Below the pieces are notes generated by a model that ran no database searches, was not told where the DNA came from, and saw nothing but the letters and a program-made list of their open reading frames with translations. A stretch of 64,000 nucleotides of DNA from assembly GCA_019022495.1 (NCBI GenBank), contig JAFEKR010000003.1, positions 4,278,001 through 4,342,000 of the forward strand, written 5' to 3'. Source of the DNA: Epichloe hybrida. Lineage: Eukaryota; Ascomycota; Sordariomycetes; Hypocreales; Clavicipitaceae. Position 1 is the first letter of the stretch, and every line of letters starts with the position of its first letter. The translations under genes were made by a program, and so were the position numbers. Below are positions 43,125 to 52,246 of this stretch, piece by piece.

Positions 43125-44134
43125 ACCGTATCAAGCATTAGTAGCGCTGACAAGCTTGACTCTTATTCCCAGCGAAAAGAATTGCCATCATCTTTGCAGA
43201 CGCTCAGACCACGAGATGCGTCCCATGCCGTCCCATGCTGTCCCATGCTAGTCTATCTAAAACCGCCCCCAACTTGCATGCAGCATCTGCACACCCGGCA
43301 CGCACAACAAACCAGATTCAGTCCCCTCCACGTCCCCGATCCAGGCCGATCCAGCACAGACGGACCCGGAACAATATCTGGTCCCTCCCACTCCCAATGC
43401 GGCAAGAACTGTGGCGTTGAAGCACGGGATGCGTGTCCTGAAGAATCGACGCCGGCCCCACATTGTCTCAAGAACAATACTAACGGCGAAGCCATGCCCG
43501 GGATGGAACAATATCTACGCAGAAGCCGACGTATCGTCAGCAACCAGACAAACAGAATCGTTTCTCTTCATCTCCCCGTCACTTTTTGTATCCCTTGCAC
43601 GGCGAAAGAGCATAGGGCGGCTGTTTTTCCCGGCCCCGCCACCAGGATTGTTTGCTCATTCGGCCTTGTTGAGGTAAAAAAAAAAAGAAAGAAAAAAGAA
43701 GAAAAAAAAGAATCACCGACGACACGAGGGAGGGTAGACCTGGTAGCGCATGTGGAAAGTCTACGCGGTGACGGGGAGCATTGTCGTGCCTATTCTTCCC
43801 GGCGGGAGTTGGAGACCGGACGACAATGGGGGGGGTGGGAAACAGGGCTCAAGAAGAATAGTAGGCTTGATTGCCACGGATGGGTTTCATCATCTTCACT
43901 CATTTCCTTGTTTCCTTCTCGCCCTATCATCAAGGACTGATATATATATATATCCAAGTCAGGGCCTGCGGGGACAAGTTGCTGCTCCCCGTCGCACGTT
44001 TCTTACATCATCTGGTATCACTCTTCGGTGTAACGTTTTCTTCTTCTTCTTCTTCTTCTTCTTCTTCTTCGGCCTACACGATCGAAACTTGTCATCTTGT
44101 TTCTACTCTTGCAACCAACCCCCTTTTTTCCACC
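43125..44134 (+). promoter_or_regulatory. Upstream region of the STE2-type receptor gene
   Basis: About 1 kb between VPS23 and the receptor. It contains a purine tract (A/G only) near 43677-43711, a (TA)n patch near 43943 and a (TTC)n microsatellite at about 44039-44069 immediately upstream of the receptor ATG. A long open frame here (43182-43940) looks fortuitous. Confidence 0.45.
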
Positions 44135-45409
44135 ATGGCCTCGTCGTTCAACCCCCTCGAGCAGACGGTCACGCTCCTCACCCCCTCGGCACCCATTTCC
44201 ATCCCCATAACCACCATCGACGCCTTCAACGACGAGTCCATCTCCGTCACCATAAACTACGCCTTCCAGATGGGCGCGTGCTCCATCCTCCTCGTCGTCA
44301 TGCTCATCATGACGCCTCCCTCGAAGCTCTCCCGGCCGTCCTCGATCCTCCACATGGCCGGCCTGACAACCTGCCTCGTCCGCACGTCCCTCCTCGAGGC
44401 CTTCTTCCTGTCCCCCCTCAACCACTTCTACCAGTTCTGGAGCGGGGACTACTCCTCGGTCCCGCAATACTACCTCCGGAGCAGCGTGGCAGGCACCTGC
44501 TTCTCCCTGCTGCTCGTCATCATCATCGAGGCGGCGCTCATGCACCAGGCCTGGACAATGGTCTCGCTCTGGCCCGCCCCCGTCAAGGCCTGCCTGGTCG
44601 TCATCTCGGGCATCATGTCCCTTCTGGCCGTAGGATGGCGCCTCGCCCTCGCCGTCGTCCAGAGCAAGGCCACGATGGATCTCGTCCCTGCGAGGAACAC
44701 GGCGTGGCTGGTTCGCTCAGCCCTCGTCCTCAGCTGTCTCTCGATATCCTGGTACTGCGCGCTCTTCAACGTCAAGCTCGTCTGGCACTTGCTCTCCAAC
44801 AGGGGCATCCTCCGCCACTCTTCCTCTTCCTCTTCCTCTTCTTCTTCCGCGGCAGCGACGCTGAGCCCAATGGAGGTTCTAGTCATGACGAATGGTCTCC
44901 TCATGATTGTGCCAGGTAAAACCAACCTTGCATTCCACCCCCCTCCTCCCCCTCCTCTTTTCATCAACGCTAACGTCCCCCTTGTAGTCATCTTCGCCGG
45001 CCTCGAATGGGGCAACTTCCCCAACTTCGAAGCCGCTTCCCTCACCCACACCTCCGTTGCCATCATTCTCCCCCTCGGAACACTCGCCGCTCAGCAAATC
45101 ACCCGCGGCACCAGCCTCGCTTACCTCTCCAGTCAAGGCAGGAGCGCGAGCGACAAGTCCGCAAAGTCGTCCAACGCGAGAGAAAAGTCGAATGCCGTCA
45201 CGGCCGCCAGCTTTCCGAGCGTCAGCACAATGTGCGGCTCCAGTTCGCCGAACCGCATGTGCCTGCTGTCCCAGTGCCATGTTCCAGAGTCTCGCGCACA
45301 GGGACTGGACCATTTCGACCTCGAGCTCCGTCAAATAGACTCTGCGAGTGCTTTGGCCGACCGCGTGAGGGTTGACACGGATCTGCAACAGGAAGAAACA
45401 AGAATCTAG
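44135..45409 (+). CDS. STE2: Ste2-type (alpha-factor) pheromone receptor
   Basis: Two exons (44135-44915 and 44988-45409) encoding 400 aa. A short extracellular N-terminus is followed by seven hydrophobic helices at about 45-65, 73-95, 120-142, 153-172, 195-218, 248-268 and 285-305. The last contains LPLGTLAAQ, characteristic of the Ste2 family. A Ser-rich cytosolic tail with phosphorylation-type residues follows. Such class D G-protein-coupled receptors sense the peptide pheromone and drive chemotropism and mating through the MAPK cascade. Homology was recognised by layout and motif, so subfamily is fairly but not fully certain. The 72-bp intron (GTAAAA..TTGTAG) has no stop in frame. A poly-Ser stretch in a loop comes from a TCTTCC microsatellite. 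Confidence 0.82.
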   Translation: MASSFNPLEQTVTLLTPSAPISIPITTIDAFNDESISVTINYAFQMGACSILLVVMLIMTPPSKLSRPSSILHMAGLTTCLVRTSLLEAFFLSPLNHFYQFWSGDYSSVPQYYLRSSVAGTCFSLLLVIIIEAALMHQAWTMVSLWPAPVKACLVVISGIMSLLAVGWRLALAVVQSKATMDLVPARNTAWLVRSALVLSCLSISWYCALFNVKLVWHLLSNRGILRHSSSSSSSSSSAAATLSPMEVLVMTNGLLMIVPGKTNLAFHPPPPPPLFINANVPLVVIFAGLEWGNFPNFEAASLTHTSVAIILPLGTLAAQQITRGTSLAYLSSQGRSASDKSAKSSNAREKSNAVTAASFPSVSTMCGSSSPNRMCLLSQCHVPESRAQGLDHFDLELRQIDSASALADRVRVDTDLQQEETRI

Positions 45410-45763
45410 GGCCTTCTTTGAGCTTCGACACCCCGCGAGGCCCGCGAGGCCCGCGAGGGAGGGATTGGAAAGTGCGCCTCTACTGTCAGAATATTTTCAG
45501 GCTTCATACATCTACTACTCAGCTCAACCCCGTGCACATCAAAGTGTCGTCTGAGAAGCATCAAACATGTTCCTTCTTGAGCGTGGGAAAGCGCTGTACA
45601 CAATTGCCCATTCATTTAATTAAAAAGATAGACATACAGTGACAAGCCATCCTTGCCCTTCCCATCGTTTTATCAATATTGCACCCTCCATCATTTGCCC
45701 TTCGTGCGCTGCATCGGCCGTGTCACAAACGCGTTTCCTCAAACACGACAAACATGAGCTCGA
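45410..45763. other. Convergent 3' region, STE2 / unknown gene
   Basis: 354 bp. Begins with a short CCCGCGAGG tandem repeat (about 45432-45460). No gene seen. Confidence 0.45.
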
Positions 45764-48199
45764 TTAATCTGTTTGTGCTCGATACTTCCGTCCCGTCATC
45801 CTGTCCCGGCACAAACTCACCAGTCGCCTTACTTCGTTGACCCGTATCGGCTTGGGTTGCTGCAGGGCGCAGTCGACCTGCGCAATTAATGGAATGCTAC
45901 TTCGCGACACCCAACGTCTTTTGCGTCTCCAGCTGCCGTGGCCATCGTTTGCGTGCAACTCTGCGTCGGTGTTGACCTGCTCCGCCGATTGGGGCATGCT
46001 CCCATTCTCAGCCGTGGTCACTGGCTGTGGCCGTGGTCCTTTTGGCCTGAGACGACTGCTCATCGTTGTTCTCGTCTTGGCCACCTGAACTTGTGCAACG
46101 TCGTAGGTGTCATGATTGTTTTGAAATCTGCCGGGCCAGTTTTTCGTAGCTGGGGGGCTTTGTTCAACACTACCATCGGTAGGCAGCTGATCGCCTTCCA
46201 AGCGCTGTCGGCTGGGCTTTCCATACGAAGGCTTATCCGACTTGTTTGGCTGCGCTGCGTCACTGCTGTTGGGTGCACGACTCTTGCGAAATCTCGCCGG
46301 CCCCCAAGAACTTGAAAACTTTCTTCGAGACGATTCCGCTGCTCCCGTCCTCATCTTGCCGTCCAATGTGTTCAAATGACAGGATGATGAAGTTGTCAGG
46401 CGCTTCGGTAGGCGAATGCTGCTTTTTTGCTGCTTTCCATTCGACCCGTCTCCAGAAATGAGTGATTCGAAATGGTCAATGGTGTTGCTTATCCGGGGGG
46501 TCTTCATCGGTTTCTTTGAACCTGTCTCAAAATTTGCAACCACGGCTTCAACATGCTTCTCCTTCGGGGGCCGTGTACCGATGTGTAAAGAACTTGGCTG
46601 ATACGCAGAGTTCAAGCTCAAATTAATCATGTCGTGACTTGGCTGTGCTTTCTTCGTCTTGATGCCGCAGGAGCTCCTATGCATGCCTGGTATGCTGGAT
46701 TCGGTTTGGTGGATCGGACCAGGGCTTTCAGTTCCGGCAGTTTCATCATGAACGATTTCATCGCCAGTAGATGTGGTGTGCCGGGTTTCCACGGTTATTG
46801 AACTTTGAACATCGACGCGTCGCAAGGACAGCGTCTCAAACGACATGCCACTTGCACGTGGGGTCTCCTGGTCCTCATCTGCATCTGGCACCAGCTCACC
46901 TACACTAGGATACATGAGCTGATGAGGCTGTGCCCGTTTGCCTTTGGTCGCGGGGGAAGGTGTAGAGGAGCCTGGTGTAACAATAGAGTTCCAACCCTTG
47001 GCCGACTGGCCATCTTTGATGCAGCTCTGTACACAATCCGATAGGGTATGAGACTGCGTAGAAATCTGCACCTGAGGAAGCGAAGGGCACGTCGACGACA
47101 GCGGCAGGTACCCAGACAGTCGTTTGGACGCGTTTGGTATTGTAGGACGAGATAGGACGGCTGCTTGACTCTGGGCCATGCAGGGCATTGGAGACCCGGC
47201 GCGAAGAGTCTGCCACTTGGACAGCAGCGGAACTTTCGCCGCTGGGCGGCCAGACGTTTGATCAAGGTGTATTGGTGCATCTACCCAGGCACAGCTGCAT
47301 GTCAGCGTCTCCCCAGAGTCCTTTGAGGTCAAAATCTAGAAATGACCTTTGGCTTCGCCAGATGTGCTTTTGGTACGTACTGAGCCTGGCATCTCCGAGA
47401 TTCACTTCGAAAAGCCTCCTACGTTCTGCAACCATTGAAACGCGCGTTTCTGCTGAGCCGGATACATCATCGTCGTCATCATTCTTGGGCGGTTCTCCTC
47501 GCCCGGGGAATGTGCTGGATTCGTGTCCCTCAGTCCCGGGCTTCTAACTTGTCGCGGGATCTGAAAGAGATAGAGCTGATACAGAGGAAGTGCCAGATGG
47601 AGGTCTGTTGAGGTCTGATGTAGAGTCCCCAGCACCGGGTAAACCGGTCTCGCCTTTTGGCAACGACTTGCTCTGGCGCGACAAACTGTCCAAAATCTCA
47701 AACTTGGACACCAAATGAGACAGTCCCCTACCCGTTTGCGATCGGCGCTTCTGTCGAGGGATCGTGGCCGTTCCATTGTGTTGCGGGTGAGTGACGTTAA
47801 TAATTGTGGGCTGACTGGTTGTTAACAACGAGCGAATCGGCATTGTTCCCGATATGCCTTGATGCTTCGATTTCAGAGTTTTCGTGAGATAGATGGTTTG
47901 ATATAGGAGTCGTGGTGATGCTCCCGAGTCCTTTGATGGCTTTTGTCAAGTTGTTTACTCTGAAATGCCTTCCGTGTGCGATGCTCGCTCGTTAATTTTT
48001 CATATGTTTGTGGGGAAGGAGACTTCGGCCAATTTGTACTTCGCATCCAGCCTCGCTCCTTCTCCATGACCCGGTACCGCCTTACCGTCCATGAAGCCAA
48101 ATTGTGCATCGAAGGAACATTGTCGAGGACAAGCAAGTCACCCGGGGTTTCATACAAAAAAGTGTGTGCATCGTGACTCAAAGCTGAGAAGTTATTCAT
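45764..48199 (-). CDS. Large low-complexity protein of unknown function
   Basis: Proposed exons 48199-47959, 47857-47583, 47543-47381 and 47280-45764 give 731 aa. Coding segments with conserved-looking character are GLSHLVSKFEILDSLSRQ, SAETRVSMVAERRRLFEV and the basic C-terminus IRVNEVRRLVSLCRDRMTGR. The remainder is Ser/Thr/Pro-rich and probably disordered. Introns 1 (GTAAAC..TCAAG) and 3 (GTACGT, branch GCTGAC, GGGTAG) are plausible. Intron 2 would be only 39 bp (GTATCA..GTTAG) and serves to skip an in-frame TAG. If that is not spliced, the gene is broken there. I do not recognise a family; the KFE and AERR motifs hint at a scaffold-type fungal protein, but I assign no role. Confidence 0.6.
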
Positions 48200-48409
48200 G
48201 GATTAACGCCGCTTTTTGGGCTCAAGCTCTACACCCCGATGCAATCCGACCCCTCTCGTCCCATCCACTGTAACGATGTCGTTCCTGGTTTTCTCCTCCC
48301 CAATCCCGGCGGTATGTCAACAGTCTAGCGCACAAATCATTGTCATCTATTGTACAGGTTTTGTGTGGATTTCGGTCAATTACTGGCTACAGAAAAGACA
48401 AGTTAGCAT

Positions 48410-48696
48410 TTAGTCGTCACCCGAACGCGAAGTCGTGATGTGTGGTGCATACGGAGGCAGTAGCAGCTCGCCCCAGGGACTGGCAAGAAGAGTGACAGCG
48501 GCCTAAGTGGGCAATGATTAGTCTCGTATTTATCGCAGCGTCGAATGCGATGTGCTTTCTGCAAACTCACGCCGAACATGGCAATGCTTCGTACAACGGC
48601 AGCATTGTCAGGAGAAGTCAAGGTGTCGTAGGTGGAAGCAAGGAAGCCCTTGGGAGCGCGTCGGGGCTTCTCGCCATGAATTCTCTTGGGAGCCAT
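48410..48696 (-). CDS. Small mitochondrial outer-membrane protein, Tom6-like
   Basis: Two exons (48696-48571 and 48502-48410) encoding 72 aa. A basic N-terminus (MAPKRIHGEKPRRAPKGF) precedes STYDTLTSPDNAAVVRSIAMFG, a single membrane helix through AAVTLLASPW, and a short tail after GELLLPPY. The layout of cytosolic basic segment, one C-terminal helix and a Pro near the end matches Tom6, which stabilises the TOM import pore. Identification is by layout and remembered resemblance rather than an alignment, so other small tail-anchored mitochondrial proteins remain possible. The intron has GTGAGT and CACTTAG. Divergent partner starts at 49076. Confidence 0.65.
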
Positions 48697-49075
48697 CTTG
48701 AAAAATGTGTGGCGGAGTTTTGGAGGAAAGAAAGACGCCGATGTGTTGCGTTGACAGGTACGAGATGGAGTGACGACTTTTCGTTCCGAGACTTCGCATC
48801 TGCGCGCGGATCCACCCGCCATCACATGATTGGCGCTATCTATGTAGTTCGCAGCCATCATGTCATCAAAGTTCAAAGTCGAGTGTAACAATTGCAACTT
48901 CCATTCACCAGGTGTATATTCAAAACCCCATCTTGATTAGTGACGGCTTTGAATACGTCCATTCAGATTGATACGGTCACCTCTAATTCACGACGACTCA
49001 TTCACCCACCAACACATTTTGCAGTAATCGCAACATACAAAACACCACATTTTTGCGCACTCGTGATCGTCCAGT
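48697..49075. promoter_or_regulatory. Divergent promoter region, Tom6-like / unknown gene
   Basis: 379 bp between divergent start codons; must hold both promoters. No motif recognised. Confidence 0.45.
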
Positions 49076-49934
49076 ATGGATGAGAATTCCCAAGAGCCAG
49101 GCGGCTTTCTCCCACAAACCGGGCTCCCCTCTCCCGCTCCCTCCTCCACACCAAGCCGTGCGGCAAGCACACTACCACATCCTCGCGCCCACTCCCTAAG
49201 GCCAGGTTCCAACAAAGAAGATCTTGTCCGGCGATTCGTCGAAGAGAAGCTCCTCAACATATCCCGTCGATACGTCAAGAAATTTGGCAACCCCGCCTCC
49301 GGAGACACAGTCACTGGCTTCAAGTCTATGGGGGAAGTATGCAGGGAACTAGAAGGTGTAGTCAATGTTCTCTGGAAATCGGGTACACGTAGGTCACCTC
49401 ACAGATTCCCCGAGGAAAACCACCGCTCCTGCTAACAGCGCCTCAGCCAGTCTGCAAATACCATTTCTCTTGAAAGTGGCAAGCGACTTCACCCAGTACG
49501 TCCGCTCATTCGCGCCATCGCCACGCGCAACTTTCGAGCTCCTCCGCAGGCTGGATCATTGCTTCGCCAGTCTATTATGCGGGCAGGACATCGACTCCAA
49601 GGAATATCTACCCGGATTCGAGAATGGCTTGAGAGCAGGGATGACGACTACAGACATGGTCCGGTGCAGGAGCCTAGTAGAGCAGACTCGGGTTCTGACG
49701 GTAGAGATATTGAGTAGCGCTGATTTGGAGGAGGAGGAGGAGGAGGAGGAGGACAGCACTGATATTGGTGAAGACAGCGCAGCCGAAGAACTCGGATGGG
49801 ACATTGACGAAGAGAGGCTCCGTATGGATGCGGCGAGGATCTATGAAAATACTGTTGTGCAATTAGGTGAGAGGTTGGGGGATCCGCTAGGCAATGAGAA
49901 CAAGGTGGACAATTCAATCGTCTGCACAAGGTGA
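49076..49934 (+). CDS. Conserved fungal protein of unknown function
   Basis: Two exons (49076-49382 and 49447-49934) encoding 264 aa. A Ser/Pro-rich N-terminus (about 1-45) precedes a helical body starting KEDLVRRFVEEKLLNISRRY. It includes SLQIPFLLKVASDFTQYV and FELLRRLDHCFASLLCG. An acidic Glu run encoded by GAG repeats follows, then a terminal helix (ERLRMDAARIYENTVVQLGE). No signal peptide or membrane segment. The leucine-rich helices suggest a protein-interaction subunit of a complex. I do not recognise the family. The intron (GTACAC, branch GCTAAC, CCTCAG) keeps frame. The stop lies in AGGTGAGG, so a further downstream exon via that donor cannot be excluded. Confidence 0.72.
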
Positions 49935-50315
49935 GGGTAGGACATGCAGGGGCGTGATGTTATGACATGGTAAGCGTGAGGTTTAGCAAATTTATGACAT
50001 TCATTACTGTGCCGCATTTATTCGGCTGACTCGGTACCGCGACGTGGCCAAAAAGCTTGATGCACCATTTCGGTTCTTCACCTCATTGTAAAAATGCTCA
50101 TGTCAAGTCCAACTTCTATTCCTGCGTCTGGAGGAAGTCAGGCAGGAAGTGAAAGGAATAAAAGAAGCAGAGTCATTAATCAGGGGAGCCATTCCACCCT
50201 AGGGCGGTTGGACCGCGCCCGGTAGCAATCCCTCATGTTCTAGGAAGCCGGCCAAACGTTTTTGCATTCTTGCAGATCTTGCCTTATATACAAATTAAGT
50301 GTGCACAATCTGCAT
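49935..50315. other. Intergenic before tRNA-Ser(CGA)
   Basis: About 380 bp; no gene or repeat recognised. Confidence 0.4.
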
Positions 50316-50415
50316 GGCAAAGTGCCAGAGTGGTTAATGGGTGGCACTCGAACGTGCGGTGACGCACAGTAATGCCATGTCTTCGGACGCGCAGGTTCAA
50401 ATCCTGTCTTTGTCG
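50316..50415 (+). tRNA. tRNA-Ser (CGA) with 19-nt intron
   Basis: The acceptor GGCAAAG pairs with CTTTGTC plus discriminator G. The anticodon stem TGGCA/TGCCA holds C-T-CGA-A. The intron CGTGCGGTGACGCACAGTA follows position 37, then A38. A long variable arm (GTCTTCGGAC) marks class II, and the T-loop is TTCAAAT. CGA decodes UCG. A run of seven T follows at about 50423. Confidence 0.93.
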
Positions 50416-50676
50416 AACCAATCTTTTTTTGTCTTTTCCCAGCTCCGCCACGGGAGTGAACTTCCCCTACGAGTTGCTTGTCTTTTTTTTTATTCAAATT
50501 GTTTTTGCGTCTTTTGAAACTTGTATGCTAGATCTTCAAAGTTTCCAATTTTAATAATTGGCTTTAATGGCACTGGATTGACCCAAAGACAGCCCCGCGC
50601 TTAGTGATACAACGAGGTAATGCTCGCAGGGAATTATACTTCTACATGTTGTTTATTCTCTTTCATCTGCTAATCT

Positions 50677-51483
50677 CTATTCCTTCAAGTAGCAATAAAC
50701 TTTCACAATTCTCTGCTTGGCAGGTCGAAATGGATGGACCGTTTCCCCATTCTCATTCTCCTCTTCGTATGACCAGGTGTGAAATTGACTAATCTCTTCA
50801 CTTCTGTATGGCGCGGGTGGATTTGTCCACACATGAATAACGGCGTCACTGAAGCACTCAATCTGGATTCCGTGCCAGCCTTTGGCCGCCATGTCTCGCA
50901 TCATGTAGTGTGCGAGCTTCTTCATAATGCCTTTGCCTTCGTAATCGCGTCGAGTGCTGGTCGCATTGCGCATGACAACTTCCCCCGGTCCCTTGGCCTC
51001 CCAGGCCGCGGGATCGCGTTTGTCGAATTTGGCGAGAACTCCATACATTGGCCCAAAGGCAGGTAGAACCGCCAGTAGTGGCTTCATCTTTTCCATGTCC
51101 AGGTGATGGAAGTTGTCGTACGCAAGGGCGACCGACACGAGCGGGAAGTCCATTTGTTCCAGAAGTTTGCCGCCATCGGCGCCCTTGTCTTTGGAATCCC
51201 AGTATAGTTTACCTCCAGTGGCAGCCGACTCGGGGTTCTTGAACTGATACTCGTTGTCAAAAACACCCAGAGACAGACCGGAACTGATTTGGTGTTGGAC
51301 GAGATACCCTGCGGAGCCGAGGCCCACATAAGCCCGCTCTGCGAGGCCTTCTGGGTACAGGACCGGCCAAACGGGAGAGTGGAAAATGTTGCTGTGCATG
51401 ACAATGGCACTGGCCCAATCTCGGTGCTTGCTTTCTAGAACTCGGATTTCGTAGCGTGAGGGTAGTCCGCTTTCGATGGTCAT
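50677..51483 (-). CDS. GNAT-fold N-acetyltransferase-like protein
   Basis: Single exon, 268 aa from ATG 51483 (MTIESGLPSRYEIRVLE). The open frame continues upstream only with a non-ATG start. The C-terminal half carries the GNAT core: a strand into VMRNATSTRRDYEGKGIMKKL, with the Arg/Gly-rich acetyl-CoA pyrophosphate loop, then a helix and WHGIQIECFSDAVIHVW before NPPAPY. Many fungal paralogues share this layout and are annotated only as acyl-CoA N-acyltransferases. No substrate can be inferred. There is no signal peptide, so a cytosolic enzyme is likely. Confidence 0.82.
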   Translation of the reverse strand: MTIESGLPSRYEIRVLESKHRDWASAIVMHSNIFHSPVWPVLYPEGLAERAYVGLGSAGYLVQHQISSGLSLGVFDNEYQFKNPESAATGGKLYWDSKDKGADGGKLLEQMDFPLVSVALAYDNFHHLDMEKMKPLLAVLPAFGPMYGVLAKFDKRDPAAWEAKGPGEVVMRNATSTRRDYEGKGIMKKLAHYMMRDMAAKGWHGIQIECFSDAVIHVWTNPPAPYRSEEISQFHTWSYEEENENGETVHPFRPAKQRIVKVYCYLKE

Positions 51484-52165
51484 GATGTGAACGTGTTGGT
51501 TGGTACCCGGGGAGACTTGAGAAGGTGACGATGCCGGACTGGAGTTGTGCAGCAATGGGGAAGGAAAGGAACAAAAGTATTAATGCACTTGTCACTATAC
51601 GACCCCGCCAGTCAGCACAAGCGGATCGCATCACAGGTGCCGTGCCGTGACGTGACGAGATGCAGTCGGTCAGCACTAATTCTTTCAGGCCAAGTTGGAA
51701 AGTTCCTCATGCCATGGCGTTCAACAATCAAGCCAGGCGGGGGCCGGAGAAAACCAGACTCTCAATCGATCCTGCATCCTCTCGTACACCCGTTGTCCAG
51801 GATTAGTCGACGTACCTCTCTCACGGCTCTGCCGATCATGGCGTCCGAATCTGCGGAAGGCATGGTTCGCTAATCTGCCGAGTCTCACACCAATTCAACG
51901 TCTGCAGTTGAGCGACAAGGAACAGCAGAGTTCTCGGCCAGGTCTGCCCGACCACTCGCAGCTCAAACTTGGCACCAAATAATGTCCATCGAGCAAGTTT
52001 GTCTCACGATCTCCATTTTAGAGTGAGACTCAGTCGCTGGGCTCTGACGTCTTTCTCCTGATAATACGTAATCTTGCAGTCTGGCTGCTCCCTCTCCAGA
52101 TGTCGCTGGAGACTTGTCAAAAAAATGGGCAGCCATTTTCGATGCTAGTGAGTGCAAAATAAAAG
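51484..52165. other. Intergenic upstream of the GNAT gene
   Basis: About 680 bp; no supported ORF. Contains the GNAT promoter on the minus strand. Confidence 0.4.
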
Positions 52166-52246
52166 CGACGGAGACAAGATTCGAACTTGCGCGCGCGAAC
52201 GCAAATCATTTCTAATGATTCTCCTTAACCACTCGGACACTCCGCC
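52166..52246 (-). tRNA. tRNA-Ser (AGA)
   Basis: The acceptor GGCGGAG pairs with CTCCGTC plus discriminator G. The anticodon stem AATCA/TGATT encloses TTAGAAA with anticodon AGA. A long variable arm (TGCGTTCGCGCGCG region) and T-loop TTCGAAT are present. No intron. A34 is read as inosine, decoding UCU/UCC/UCA. Confidence 0.94.

Noticed and set aside
43182..43940. 252-codon open frame upstream of the STE2-type receptor
   Set aside because: Low-complexity Lys run encoded by a purine tract and no domain; lies in the receptor's upstream region.
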